A stretch of 64,000 bases of DNA from an uncultured Lachnospiraceae bacterium. Its GTDB lineage: Bacteria > Bacillota > Clostridia > Lachnospirales > Lachnospiraceae. Numbering within the stretch: the stretch's first letter is position 1; each line of letters starts with the position of its first letter. Of this stretch, positions 1 to 9,054 are shown in pieces. Below the pieces are notes generated by a model, which was not told where the DNA came from, did not search any database, and was given only the letters and a program-made list of their open reading frames with translations. Location: the NCBI GenBank assembly GCA_934317005.1, contig CAKREB010000006.1, positions 124,001 to 188,000 of the forward strand, read 5' to 3'. Made by a program: the position numbers and the translations under genes.

Positions 1-857
1 ATGTTTGTCTGAACCTGTGTGTAATGACTCTCATGGACGTTCATATTTTCCTGTAATTTTTCAATCTTTTCGGAGCAGTCTTCAACGACGCTGTTAATTC
101 CCTGATGTACATCCTCTACACTGGAAACAGAGTTGTTGATGCGGTGGAAGACATTTTCTGTATTTTCCATCTGTGTATGTGATTCGCTCAAGGCATCACG
201 GACATCTCCCAGAGAAGTGGTCAGATGCTCGGAACTTGCCTGCAGACCTTCCATGCTTTTATTTACCTCACCGACCAGTTCTTTGATGCCTATGGAAAGC
301 TTTGTAACCTCATCAGCAACCACAGCAAAGCCTTTTCCGTGTTCACCGGCGCGTGCAGCCTCAATCGATGCATTGAGAGCCAGAAGATTTGTCTGATTGG
401 CAATGCCGACGATATTTAGCATTGTTTCACGGATTTCATCAAATCCCTTCTGGAACTCATCGTAGATGGATTCAATCTTTTCAAACTGTACATTGACTTT
501 GGAAGAGCTTTCCTTTAACTCTGCGATATCCTGCAATGCACTTTCGGAAACATCTGTGACGCTTTGGATAACATTGTTAAACTGACCGGAGATGTCACTG
601 ATTTTTGCAAATTCATCCTGAAAAGCATCTACAGATTCACTGACAAAAGCGTTGTGTTCGCTGACTTCATTATAAGAATCCTTTACCTTATCAATCTCAC
701 GGATCGCTTTTAACTCTTCGTCTACTAAAGCCTCCTTTTTTTCGATGACAAAGCGGCTTAAAAAGGACATGGAATCTAAGGAATCCTGTATACTTTTTTT
801 GTTTTCTGTCTGGGGTGTCGAAACAACATTTTCTATTTTATTCTTTTTTCCGAACAT
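1..857 (-). CDS. Soluble methyl-accepting chemotaxis protein, partial (C-terminus beyond window edge)
   Basis: The reverse strand is open from an ATG at 857 to the window edge, giving 285 codons without a stop. No hydrophobic membrane segment is visible, so this is probably a cytoplasmic chemoreceptor. The N-terminal half is predicted long helix rich in E, K, S and D. The signature hairpin tip of the MCP signalling domain is clear at about residues 150-185 (IVGIANQTNLLALNASIEAA, followed by RAGEHGKGFAVVADEV). MCPs of this class pass signals to CheA/CheW. The start is fixed by GAGG six bases upstream and by a pseudoknot-type leader (863-924). It lies downstream of the FIST sensor gene in the same direction, so the two may work together. 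The C-terminal part cannot be judged. Confidence 0.93.
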   Translation of the reverse strand, partial: MFGKKNKIENVVSTPQTENKKSIQDSLDSMSFLSRFVIEKKEALVDEELKAIREIDKVKDSYNEVSEHNAFVSESVDAFQDEFAKISDISGQFNNVIQSVTDVSESALQDIAELKESSSKVNVQFEKIESIYDEFQKGFDEIRETMLNIVGIANQTNLLALNASIEAARAGEHGKGFAVVADEVTKLSIGIKELVGEVNKSMEGLQASSEHLTTSLGDVRDALSESHTQMENTENVFHRINNSVSSVEDVHQGINSVVEDCSEKIEKLQENMNVHESHYTQVQTN

Positions 858-862
858 AATTT

Positions 863-924
863 CCTCATTTCTGCGCTGCACTTTTGCTGCGTGGTTTATG
901 ACAGACAGCGCGCGAACATAAACC
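863..924 (-). ncRNA. Pseudoknot leader A, upstream of MCP
   Basis: Read on the minus strand, stem 1 is GGTTTATG (924-917) with CATAAACC (900-893), eight perfect pairs. The 16-nt loop holds GCGCTG (911-906), which is complementary to CAGCGC (878-873). That second arm is followed directly by AGAAATGAGG and the MCP start codon. This is one of five leaders of the same plan in the window (see findings). The function is not known to me. Confidence 0.7.
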
Positions 925-956
925 TTTTGATAAAAATAGTGTTTATCGTATGAAAA

Positions 957-2045
957 CTATTCAAAAACAGCGCAAACCATGGTCTGATTTACATGCTGGT
1001 TGTTGTATTGCTCTCCACCGCCGACAACACCAAGGTGTGTGCCAAGAGATGCCATATCCTTTGCATAAGTAGAAAAATAATTTTCTTTATCATATAAAAG
1101 ATAGCGGTAAATACAGTCGATGGAAAGGACGAGAGAAATATGCGGCATATTCTGAAGAATCTGTTCTCTCATTTCGCGTTCAGTTTCCTTGTAGTCACCA
1201 AGACTTAGAAAATAGATACAGTCATTTTTGTTGATTCGTTTATAGTTTGAAAGTGCACCATTGGCATCCATTGCCATCATGGAAGAGATAAATACCTGAT
1301 CGCCGACAGCACGTCCCATTGGATTAACCAATACATTGTCAACAATCTGGCTGCGTGGAATGCCAAGCTCGCTGCTATATACATCTGCGGCAGGTCTGCC
1401 ATCTAATTCGATGAGTTCTTTTTTGGCAACATTTACTTTGGTTGCAAAATGGCTCTGGCTTGAATTTTTCTGATAGATATTTTCTTTGTAGACTTTGACA
1501 CGTCCGGTCGTATTTTTGATGATCGCGTATACACAGGCATCCTCGTAAACCTGACCGTTATAGGCGACGATTGGTGCTTTGCCATCCGGAACACCAAAAA
1601 CCGTACCTCCGGCAAGGCGGATTCCTTTCTTTTCGAAGAAAGAAGTAAACGTAGTTACTAATTTTTCTTCTGATCCGGTACAGTATTCAATACACACGGT
1701 ATCTTCCCTGCCCGGTGAGATCTGATCGATCTTTTGACGGATTTCGCCAGAATAAGAAACCGGACACTGACTGATGCGCTCCATCACACCACAGCGAACC
1801 TTTGCATCATCAAACAATGCCAGAACAGCGAGCGTGTCATCACTGACCTGACCATTGGTAAGCTTTGTACCGATGGTGCCGATCGATGGCGTGTCCGGAT
1901 ACTGCTTGCGTAACTGTATAGCAATATCAGCGGCCATATGATACGGCGCAATAAAAAGAATCATAGATGGATTTTGCAACCCCTGTGTCGCGGCATGTAC
2001 TGCCTCTACAGGACTCCCCTGTCCTGTTTTCATAAATACCTTCAA
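957..2045 (-). CDS. FIST N/C domain sensory protein
   Basis: About 362 aa. The sequence resembles the FIST input domain (FIST_N followed by FIST_C), found in signalling proteins and thought to bind small ligands such as amino acids. Visible features are a glycine-rich central stretch (RLAGGTVFGVPDGKAPIVAY), a C-terminal half containing NVLVNPMGRAVGDQVFISS, and GVVGGGEQYNNQHVNQTMV near the end. There is no signal peptide or membrane segment. I place the start at a TTG (2045), because AGGAGG lies six bases before it; the next ATG (2033) is too far from that site. It stands between a small conserved gene and an MCP gene on the same strand, suggesting it supplies ligand sensing for chemotaxis. 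It has no output domain of its own. Confidence 0.82.
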   Translation of the reverse strand: MKVFMKTGQGSPVEAVHAATQGLQNPSMILFIAPYHMAADIAIQLRKQYPDTPSIGTIGTKLTNGQVSDDTLAVLALFDDAKVRCGVMERISQCPVSYSGEIRQKIDQISPGREDTVCIEYCTGSEEKLVTTFTSFFEKKGIRLAGGTVFGVPDGKAPIVAYNGQVYEDACVYAIIKNTTGRVKVYKENIYQKNSSQSHFATKVNVAKKELIELDGRPAADVYSSELGIPRSQIVDNVLVNPMGRAVGDQVFISSMMAMDANGALSNYKRINKNDCIYFLSLGDYKETEREMREQILQNMPHISLVLSIDCIYRYLLYDKENYFSTYAKDMASLGTHLGVVGGGEQYNNQHVNQTMVCAVFE

Positions 2046-2070
2046 TTTTTTCCTCCTCCTTATATTCAAG

Positions 2071-2117
2071 TATGTCAGGTATACGGTTTTTGGCTATTGG
2101 AAAAAATACCTGACATA
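2071..2117 (-). promoter_or_regulatory. Stem-loop in the leader of the FIST gene
   Basis: TATGTCAGGTA (2117-2107 on the minus strand) pairs perfectly over 11 bases with TACCTGACATA (2081-2071). The 25-nt loop is followed within 12 nt by the AGGAGG of the FIST gene. There is no T-tract, so it is not a simple terminator. A role in translation or mRNA stability is inferred. Confidence 0.45.
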
Positions 2118-2123
2118 GATTAG

Positions 2124-2160
2124 AAAAAAGCGGTGTTGCTCCTATAAAGAACAACACCGC
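2124..2160 (-). terminator. Rho-independent terminator of the 77-aa gene
   Basis: On the minus strand GCGGTGTTG pairs with CAACACCGC (nine pairs), followed by six T. It sits 20 bp downstream of the small gene and separates it from the FIST gene. Confidence 0.85.
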
Positions 2161-2179
2161 AAATGAAAAAACATTTTAA

Positions 2180-2413
2180 TCAGCCGTTCACCATAAAAGA
2201 AATTAATTTGTCGATATCTTCCTTTTCGTAGGCAATGATCTCAAGTTCAGGAATCTCACCATTTGAGAAAATATTTGCCATAGATACATACTGGGAAAGC
2301 TTTGACTTTAAGTTCAAACGGTCGCCTTCACCGGTTACTAATTCTACTTTTCCCTTACAGCTGTCTACTACTTTAAAAAATTTGTCGATATCTGTGATAT
2401 TCTGTACTTTCAT
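2180..2413 (-). CDS. Conserved small protein of unknown function (77 aa)
   Basis: A short soluble protein beginning MKVQNITDIDKFFKVVDSC. It reads as one compact alpha/beta domain, with KGKVELVTGEGDRLNLKSKL in the middle and an acidic end (AYEKEDIDKLISFMVNG). I have the impression that similar short proteins occur in Lachnospiraceae, but I know no function or named family. The start at 2413 is set by GAGG six bases upstream; an upstream ATG at 2437 has no such site and would run into the structured leader. It is monocistronic, with its own pseudoknot leader (2420-2498) and its own terminator. Its place beside FIST and MCP genes suggests a signalling role, but this is inference. Confidence 0.75.
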   Translation of the reverse strand: MKVQNITDIDKFFKVVDSCKGKVELVTGEGDRLNLKSKLSQYVSMANIFSNGEIPELEIIAYEKEDIDKLISFMVNG

Positions 2414-2419
2414 AATTGT

Positions 2420-2498
2420 CCTCATTTCTGCGTACATTTTTAGTGGGAAGACAGATGTCTTCTAAAAAGAGCTTTGACGGGTACGCACAGTCAAAAGC
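2420..2498 (-). ncRNA. Pseudoknot leader B, upstream of the 77-aa gene
   Basis: Minus strand: stem 1 is GCTTTTGAC (2498-2490) with GTCAAAGC (2478-2471), one bulged T. The 11-nt loop contains TGCGTAC (2487-2481), the exact complement of GTACGCA (2435-2429), which is followed directly by GAAATGAGG. The linker carries an extra hairpin, GAAGAC/GTCTTC (2462-2447). Confidence 0.72.
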
Positions 2499-2751
2499 CT
2501 ATTGTTACAAATTTACCTCTGTTTATTATTATAACTGCTAATGATGGTTTTGAAAAGGCTTTTTTCGATAAAAGTAATACCTGAAAAAGTGACACATGCT
2601 CGTAACATCATGACACATTCCTTTAACATTTTCTTAGCGTTTCCTTAATGTTTTTGGATATCGTTGAATATTGGAAAATTTAACGATATATTGAAAAGGG
2701 GGATGAGGAAGAATATAGACAATTGGAACAAAAAAGAAGAGGAGAGAACAG

Positions 2752-5700
2752 ATGCCAAAATTTAGCGTAAAAAAACCATTTGTGATTTTGGTTGGCGTTG
2801 TGATGCTTTTTGTGCTTGGTTACGTCAGTTTTACAAAAATGACGACAGACTTTTTGCCAAACATGAATATGCCGTATATGATCGTTGTTACAACGTATCC
2901 GGGCGCATCGCCTGAAAAGGTGGAAACGGAGTTGAGTGAAGTCTTAGAAAACTCTGTTGGAACAGTGAATGGTGTAAAGAATGTGACAAGTGTTTCATCG
3001 GAAAACTCCAGCATTGTATCATTGGAGTTTGAAGAGGATACTAACATGGATGCAGCGATGGTAAAAGTATCTTCTGCCGTGAACCAGGTGGAGTTACCGG
3101 AAACAGCGGGAAAGCCGATGATCATGCAGATTTCTGCAGATATGATGGCTACGATGATGACAAGTGTTGACTACAAAGGAAAAAGCGGTTATGAGTTGTC
3201 ACAGTTTGTCAATGACAATATCATTCCGGAGCTGCAGCGCCAGGATGGTGTTGCCAGTGTAGATGCTTCCGGTATGGTGGAAAAGTCAATCGAAGTGCGT
3301 TTGAATCAGGATAAGATTGACGAAGTGAACGAAAAGGTTCTGGAAAAGACGAACAAATCTTTGATCAAGGCGAAGAAGAAACTGGACAATGCAGAGAAAA
3401 AGTTAAATGAAGGAAAAGAAAAGTTGTCTGAGCAGAAAAAGAAGCTGACAGACCAGCAAAATGAAAAGTCAGGAGAGCTTGCAAAGTTTAGCAAGCTGAT
3501 GAATCAGGCGGTTGCAACAAAGCAGGCATATGCTTCGAATCTGACAAGTCAGAAGGCGAAAAAGTCTGCTTTAGAGATGGAAAAGAAAGCATATGAAAAG
3601 AATAAAATAGCAGCGTCTTATCGTCAGATGAATCAGGGCTTTACGGCTGTAAGAGAAAGCATGCAACAGGGAAATGCAGGATATCAGGCAATCTATGATG
3701 CTATTTATGATCAGATATTGGTTGCAGCCGTGCAAAAGCAGATGGATGCTGCCGGCATCGAAGGAAAGGTGACGACAGAAAATGTCCATACATATTTAGA
3801 AAAGCTTTCCGATGCAGCGGAGGCAATTAAAAACGCAGCAAAAGAAGAGGCTGCCGCGCAGACAGAAAAGCAGGTTAAGCAGCAGCTTGCACAGTTACCT
3901 AAAAATGTGAAGGATGCGATTGACCATCCGGATAAATTAAAAGCTTATCAGACTTTGTTGAAAAATCAGGGACAGAGTGCAGTGGCAAAGAAGATGACAA
4001 AGAAAAATCTTAAGTCACTGTATGACATTGTTGAGGTGAGAATCTCACAGATTAATACAGCACTTGCCAACTTAAAGACAGAAATTTTGGTTGCACAGAA
4101 GTCATTGGAGCAGGTGGAAAAGTCTATTAAAAAGGCAGAAGACAATTACGAAAAGGTGGAGCAGGGAAAGATTACCGCAGCGGCTGCTTTTGGCTCTGCA
4201 AATGCGCAGATCAGCAATGCAGAAAATACATTAAAATCAAGTGAGCAGGAATTAAAATCCGGAAAAGAATCTTATGAGAAATCCAAAAAGGAAGCGTTGA
4301 AAAATGCAAATCTGGATCAGCTTTTAACGATGGAGCAGCTTTCTAATATTCTTTCAGCAGAAAACTTTTCTATGCCGGCCGGATATATCAGCGAGGATGG
4401 AACACAGTATCTGATTAAGGTTGGTGATGAGTATGACAGTGTTGATGCTATGAAAGATGCAGTGCTTTGTAAGTTAGATGGCATTGGGGATGTCCGTTTA
4501 AAGGATGTATCAGATGTGACGGTGGTAGATGATTCCGAGGATTCTTACGGACGTGTGAATGGAAACGATGCAGTGTTGCTTAGCATTTCTAAGGCAAGCA
4601 CGGCCGGAACATCTACGGTGTCGAAAAAGTGTAATGAAAAGTTAAAAGAACTGGAAAAGAAATACGATGGTTTACGTTTTACAAATCTGATGGATCAGGG
4701 TGAGTATATTGAACTAATCATTAACTCTGTTCTTTCTAATCTGATGTGGGGAGCACTGTTAGCAGTCATTGTATTGATTATTTTCTTGCGGGATCTTCGT
4801 CCGACTGTGATCGTTGCGTTTAGTATTCCGCTTAGTGTACTGTTTACAATGGTACTGATGTATTTTACAAATATTACATTAAATATCATCTCACTATCCG
4901 GTCTTGCGCTGGGAGTTGGTATGCTCGTCGATAACTCAATCGTTGTCGTGGAAAATATCTACCGTTTGCGCAACAAGGGAGTATCGGCAGCAAGAGCGGC
5001 AGTTATGGGAGCAAATCAGGTGGCTGGAGCAATCTTTTCATCCACTCTGACAACAATCTGCGTATTCCTTCCAATCGTATTTACGGATGGTATTACCCGT
5101 CAGATCATGCAGGATATGTGTCTGACGATTGCATACAGTCTGAGTGCCAGTCTTATCGTAGCACTGACTTTGGTGCCTTGTATGGGTTCCACATTCTTAA
5201 AGGGAGATTCACAGAGAAAGCATCGTTGGTTTGATGCCATACAGGTTGGTTATGAGCGTGTAGTTCGTTTCTGTCTGCACTTTAAGGTGGTTCCAATCAG
5301 TATTGCAGTAGTTCTTTTAATCTTTTCTGTATGGCAGGTGACAAAGATGGGAATTGTCTTTGTGCCGGAGATGGGAAGTGAGCAGCTTTCTGCAACATTG
5401 ACGATGGATGCAGAGGCAACGCAGGAAGAAGATTATGCACTGGCAGATAAATTATCCGAACAGATACAAAAGATTGAAGGTGTCAAGACGGTCGGAACGA
5501 TGAAAGGCAGTACGACAATGTCTATGGGAGGAAACAGTGCAGATAAGAATTATTCCTTTATGATCCTTTTGAAAGAAAAGTATGCCAACGATAACAAAAA
5601 AGTTGCGGCAAAGATTGAAAAAATCTTTAAGGATAACAAGTGCGAGGAATATTCCGTATCGGACTCCAATATGGATATGTCAAGCATGATGGGTTCCGGT

Positions 5701-6837
5701 CTGCAGGTAAATATTTATGGAAAAGATACAGACAAATTAATTGATATCAGTAAAGATGTCATGAAGATGGTTAAAAAGATCAAAGGATATGAAGAACCGG
5801 AAAACGGACAGGAAGCAGGAGATAAAGAAGTTTTTGTAAAGGTTGACAAAGACAAGGCAATGCGTCTTGGTCTGACGGTAGCGCAGGTTTATAGTGAACT
5901 GTCCCAAAAACTGACCACAGAAAAGAAATCTACAACCTTATCGGTGGGAAGCAAGGAATATGATGTAAAGATTGTGGATGAGCGGGATGGTCTTAGCAAA
6001 GATAATCTTGCAGATTATGAGTTTGAAACGACAAAAACAAATGATAAGGGTGAAACAAAGACAGAGAAGCATAAGTTAAAAGAATTTGCGAAGATAGAAG
6101 AGCGTACCGGTGTGGCATCGCTTAATCGTGAAAATCTGGTTAATTATGTTCAGGTGAGCGCGGCAGTTAAGGACGGATATAATGCTACACTGTTAAGCCG
6201 TTCTTTGCAAAAAGAGATCGATCAGTATAAGGTGCCGGCAGGATATGAGATTTCTGTGCAGGGTGAAAGTGAGACAAATATGGAGATGGTAAAGAATATG
6301 CTCTTAATGATCTTGCTTGCGATTATCTTTATCTATCTGATCATGGTAGCGCAGTTCCAGGGGCTTTTATCGCCGTTTATTGTTCTTCTTACGATTCCGC
6401 TTGCGTTTACCGGTGGTCTGTTAGCACTGCTGATCTCGGGTGAACCATTATCGGTAATGGCATTGATGGGATTTTTGGTGTTGGCAGGTGTCGTAGTAAA
6501 TAACGGAATCGTGTTCGTTGATTATGCGAATAAGCTGCGTATGACAGGTGTAGAAAAGAGGGATGCATTGGTAGAAACCGGAAAGACACGTATGCGTCCG
6601 ATTTTGATGACTGCATTGACAACAATCCTCGCTATGTCGACTTTAGCATTTAGTACCGACAGTACGGCAGCAATGAGTCGTGGTATGGCAATCGTAACAA
6701 TTGGTGGACTGACATATGCGACATTTATGACATTGTTTATCGTACCAGTATTTTATGATATTTTCTATCGTAGAAAAATGAAAAAAGTGGATCTGGGCGA
6801 TGAGGAATCATTAAATGATGTAGATGATATTATCTAA
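2752..6837 (+). CDS. RND-family efflux transporter with a large coiled-coil insertion
   Basis: 1361 aa, longer than the usual 1000-1050 of the AcrB/HAE1 family. It begins with a membrane helix (FVILVGVVMLFVLGYVSF, about 11-28) and the first porter subdomain. Residues about 190-530 form a Lys/Glu/Gln/Ala-rich coiled coil not present in AcrB. Membrane helices 2-6 follow (about 640-830), including GVGMLVDNSIVVVENIYR, whose Asp matches the first proton-relay Asp of AcrB (the second is Asn). The second half repeats the plan and ends with GVVVNNGIVFVDYANK and a final membrane helix. The start has GAGGAG upstream. No periplasmic adaptor or outer-membrane gene is adjacent, as expected in a monoderm; the coiled coil may replace the adaptor. 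The substrate is unknown. Confidence 0.93.
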   Translation: MPKFSVKKPFVILVGVVMLFVLGYVSFTKMTTDFLPNMNMPYMIVVTTYPGASPEKVETELSEVLENSVGTVNGVKNVTSVSSENSSIVSLEFEEDTNMDAAMVKVSSAVNQVELPETAGKPMIMQISADMMATMMTSVDYKGKSGYELSQFVNDNIIPELQRQDGVASVDASGMVEKSIEVRLNQDKIDEVNEKVLEKTNKSLIKAKKKLDNAEKKLNEGKEKLSEQKKKLTDQQNEKSGELAKFSKLMNQAVATKQAYASNLTSQKAKKSALEMEKKAYEKNKIAASYRQMNQGFTAVRESMQQGNAGYQAIYDAIYDQILVAAVQKQMDAAGIEGKVTTENVHTYLEKLSDAAEAIKNAAKEEAAAQTEKQVKQQLAQLPKNVKDAIDHPDKLKAYQTLLKNQGQSAVAKKMTKKNLKSLYDIVEVRISQINTALANLKTEILVAQKSLEQVEKSIKKAEDNYEKVEQGKITAAAAFGSANAQISNAENTLKSSEQELKSGKESYEKSKKEALKNANLDQLLTMEQLSNILSAENFSMPAGYISEDGTQYLIKVGDEYDSVDAMKDAVLCKLDGIGDVRLKDVSDVTVVDDSEDSYGRVNGNDAVLLSISKASTAGTSTVSKKCNEKLKELEKKYDGLRFTNLMDQGEYIELIINSVLSNLMWGALLAVIVLIIFLRDLRPTVIVAFSIPLSVLFTMVLMYFTNITLNIISLSGLALGVGMLVDNSIVVVENIYRLRNKGVSAARAAVMGANQVAGAIFSSTLTTICVFLPIVFTDGITRQIMQDMCLTIAYSLSASLIVALTLVPCMGSTFLKGDSQRKHRWFDAIQVGYERVVRFCLHFKVVPISIAVVLLIFSVWQVTKMGIVFVPEMGSEQLSATLTMDAEATQEEDYALADKLSEQIQKIEGVKTVGTMKGSTTMSMGGNSADKNYSFMILLKEKYANDNKKVAAKIEKIFKDNKCEEYSVSDSNMDMSSMMGSGLQVNIYGKDTDKLIDISKDVMKMVKKIKGYEEPENGQEAGDKEVFVKVDKDKAMRLGLTVAQVYSELSQKLTTEKKSTTLSVGSKEYDVKIVDERDGLSKDNLADYEFETTKTNDKGETKTEKHKLKEFAKIEERTGVASLNRENLVNYVQVSAAVKDGYNATLLSRSLQKEIDQYKVPAGYEISVQGESETNMEMVKNMLLMILLAIIFIYLIMVAQFQGLLSPFIVLLTIPLAFTGGLLALLISGEPLSVMALMGFLVLAGVVVNNGIVFVDYANKLRMTGVEKRDALVETGKTRMRPILMTALTTILAMSTLAFSTDSTAAMSRGMAIVTIGGLTYATFMTLFIVPVFYDIFYRRKMKKVDLGDEESLNDVDDII

Positions 6838-6910
6838 TGTAAAGAGTAACATTAGATAGCTATGTGAAAATGGGAGAACATTCGTGTTTTCCTATTTTAT
6901 AAAAAGAAAA

Positions 6911-6948
6911 AATTGTCTGTACACGATAGGTGTGCGGGCAATTTTTTG
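6911..6948 (+). terminator. Terminator of the RND transporter gene
   Basis: AATTGTCTGTACA pairs over 13 bases (three G-U) with TGTGCGGGCAATT, followed by a T run. Confidence 0.85.
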
Positions 6949-7279
6949 ATTTATAGGAAACTTCTTTCTTATAAATCAAAAAACACTTCGTGGGGATGCG
7001 CATTTTACGCCGAAGCGGAATTAGTTTAAAAAATTTAGAAAAAAAGAAAAATATGGATAGATTTTATTACTATGTTTCGTATTCATTAATGTACAGGTTA
7101 AAATGTCCATGCTCTTTGCTAAAATAGTGGATTGCTGGCATGCCTGATCATGCAAAACAAATAGATCCGGAGAAATTGTTTGTTTGTGAGAAAATTATGT
7201 GAAAATTTTATTTTTCACACTGCAGCTTTGTGACTATGACTCAAAGTTTGTGAGTTGAGAAAGGAATTGTAGGATTGCT
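6948..7279. other. Intergenic region with a second hairpin and likely sigma-gene promoter
   Basis: Directly after the terminator, GATTTATA (6948-6955) and TATAAATC (6970-6977) form a hairpin enclosing ATAGGAAACT, a degenerate copy of the post-terminator element described in findings. The rest is AT-rich with no convincing gene. The promoter of the sigma factor gene must lie here, but I cannot place it. Confidence 0.4.
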
Positions 7280-7828
7280 ATGAAGATAACGAAAGAAAAT
7301 TATATAGATCAATTACAGCAGCATAATGAAAAGGCGTTGCTATATGTGATTGATGAATATGGAGGACTTTTAAAAGCGGTTATTGCCAAGAGTATATTTC
7401 CTATGCAGAGATATTGGGAAGAGTGTATGAATGATGTCTTGTTGGCAATATGGGATAATATAGATTCTTTTCAACCGGAAAAAAGTAACTTCAAAAACTG
7501 GATTGCGTCTATTGCAAGGTACAAGTCCATTGATTACTTAAGAAAACACCAGAGAGAATTGTTGGAAGTGCCACTGGATCAAACGGAAAATGATTCGTTA
7601 ACAGATTTATCGGGACTGGAAAATACCGATGTGATTTCGGAGGAGATGGAGAAATTATTATCTTGCCTGTCTTTGCAGGATAGAGAATTGTTTATGCGTT
7701 TATATGTGAAGGAGGAAACCGTAGAAGAAATCAGTCAGTCAGCCAAGCTAAGTAAACCTGTTATTTACAACCATATTTCCAGAGCAAAAAAGAAATTGAG
7801 GAAAAGAAAGGAAGGGAGACTCACATGA
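7280..7828 (+). CDS. ECF-type sigma-70 family RNA polymerase sigma factor
   Basis: 182 aa. The layout is sigma region 2 (about residues 20-95, ending NFKNWIASIARYKSIDYLRK) and region 4 (about 125-175, with the helix-turn-helix ETVEEISQSAKLSKPVIYNHISRAKKKLRK). This matches small ECF sigma factors that direct RNA polymerase to a specific regulon. Its stop overlaps the start of the next gene (ATGA), so the two are co-translated. The partner is a membrane protein with DUF4179, the usual gene next to this sigma group and likely its anti-sigma factor. The signal sensed is unknown. The ribosome site (GTAGGATTGCT) is weak. Confidence 0.9.
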   Translation: MKITKENYIDQLQQHNEKALLYVIDEYGGLLKAVIAKSIFPMQRYWEECMNDVLLAIWDNIDSFQPEKSNFKNWIASIARYKSIDYLRKHQRELLEVPLDQTENDSLTDLSGLENTDVISEEMEKLLSCLSLQDRELFMRLYVKEETVEEISQSAKLSKPVIYNHISRAKKKLRKRKEGRLT

Positions 7829-8877
7829 GTAAATTATATCAATTATTAAATAAGGTATCTGTTAATACAGAGAAATACGGTGAACAGAAATTATCAGAAC
7901 CGGAAACAAAACGTATCAAAAATAAGGTATTACGGGAGATAAGAAACAGAGAAAAACAGAACAAAACAAAATGGACACCTTTACTTAAAGCTTGTGCGTG
8001 CACTGTTTTGGTTTTGGGAGTGGGAGGTGCAGGAATAGCCGCAGCCAGAGGACAGCTTCCACAGGAAATAAAAAAATTGTTTGGTGTTCATTCAGAAAAA
8101 GAAATCCAGACGGCAAATCATATGGGAAAATCAGTACATGTTACAGCTAAAGATGCAGGAATTAAAATTACTGCAGAGGGTGTGATGCGGGATGCAAGAC
8201 ATGTGGGAATTGTTTATAAGATTGAGAAATCAGACGGAAGTACATTAGCTAAAAATGGTCTGAAATGTACAGGTGCAGAATTTGAGGAGAGCGATTGTAA
8301 AAGTGATACAGGAACGTTGTGGACCAGTGGAAGTGAGGATTGTTTTGCTCAGGAAGAAAATCGCTATTCAATCAAGTACTATACCATTTTTAATTATGGG
8401 GAAAAGATAGGAAAAAATCTTTTGGTTACGCTGTCAGGACTTAGATTGAGATTTGAAAATAATCAGACATTCTATGTAGACATGGAAGGAAACTGGTCAT
8501 TTCGGATTACGGCAGACTGTAAGGATTCTTCTGTAGACTTTGCACAGGGGCAGGAAATACAAGTTGGAAAAGAAAAGGCAAAACTGAAGGAATTTAGTGT
8601 TTCACCAATGGGATATTATTTTGAAATATCATCAAAAGAAAAATTTAATGGAAATAAGCTAATCAAAGCAATAGATGGAAATGTTTCCTTATATTTAAAA
8701 AACGGTGATAAAATTACATTGGATGGGAGTTCTGCGCCGGTTCTTCGGGAGGACGGAACATGGTCATTTGTGATTGTAGGAACATTTGATAAACTGATTC
8801 TGACAGATGATCTGGACAAGGTAGCAATCGGAAAATATAAATGGAAATATGACACAGAGAGTAATCAATTAAAATAG
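7825..8877 (+). CDS. DUF4179 membrane protein, probable anti-sigma partner
   Basis: 350 aa. A charged cytoplasmic N-terminus of about 50 residues precedes a single membrane helix (LLKACACTVLVLGVGGAGIA, about 53-72). A beta-rich extracellular part of about 275 residues follows. This is the layout of DUF4179 proteins encoded beside ECF sigma factors, where the cytoplasmic tail holds the sigma factor and the outer part senses an envelope signal. The four-base ATGA overlap with the sigma gene supports a functional pair. The sigma-binding role is inferred from the family and context. No terminator is obvious in the 177 bp before spoVAD. Confidence 0.82.
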   Translation: MSKLYQLLNKVSVNTEKYGEQKLSEPETKRIKNKVLREIRNREKQNKTKWTPLLKACACTVLVLGVGGAGIAAARGQLPQEIKKLFGVHSEKEIQTANHMGKSVHVTAKDAGIKITAEGVMRDARHVGIVYKIEKSDGSTLAKNGLKCTGAEFEESDCKSDTGTLWTSGSEDCFAQEENRYSIKYYTIFNYGEKIGKNLLVTLSGLRLRFENNQTFYVDMEGNWSFRITADCKDSSVDFAQGQEIQVGKEKAKLKEFSVSPMGYYFEISSKEKFNGNKLIKAIDGNVSLYLKNGDKITLDGSSAPVLREDGTWSFVIVGTFDKLILTDDLDKVAIGKYKWKYDTESNQLK

Positions 8878-9054
8878 AATAGCAAAAAAATAAGAAGCAT
8901 TTCTTTTTGGTATATTTTGAAAAAAACAAACCATACTAAGAATGTCAGAAAAATGGATAAACAATATTTTGATGCAAGAGTCAAATACAGATAATAATGT
9001 CTTTTGAATCAGACATCATGTTATGTTATGCATAAAAAATGGAGGCAGAAAAGT

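Noticed and set aside
133..419. Plus-strand open frames of 64-87 codons at the left edge
   Set aside because: They are antisense to the clear MCP coding frame on the minus strand.
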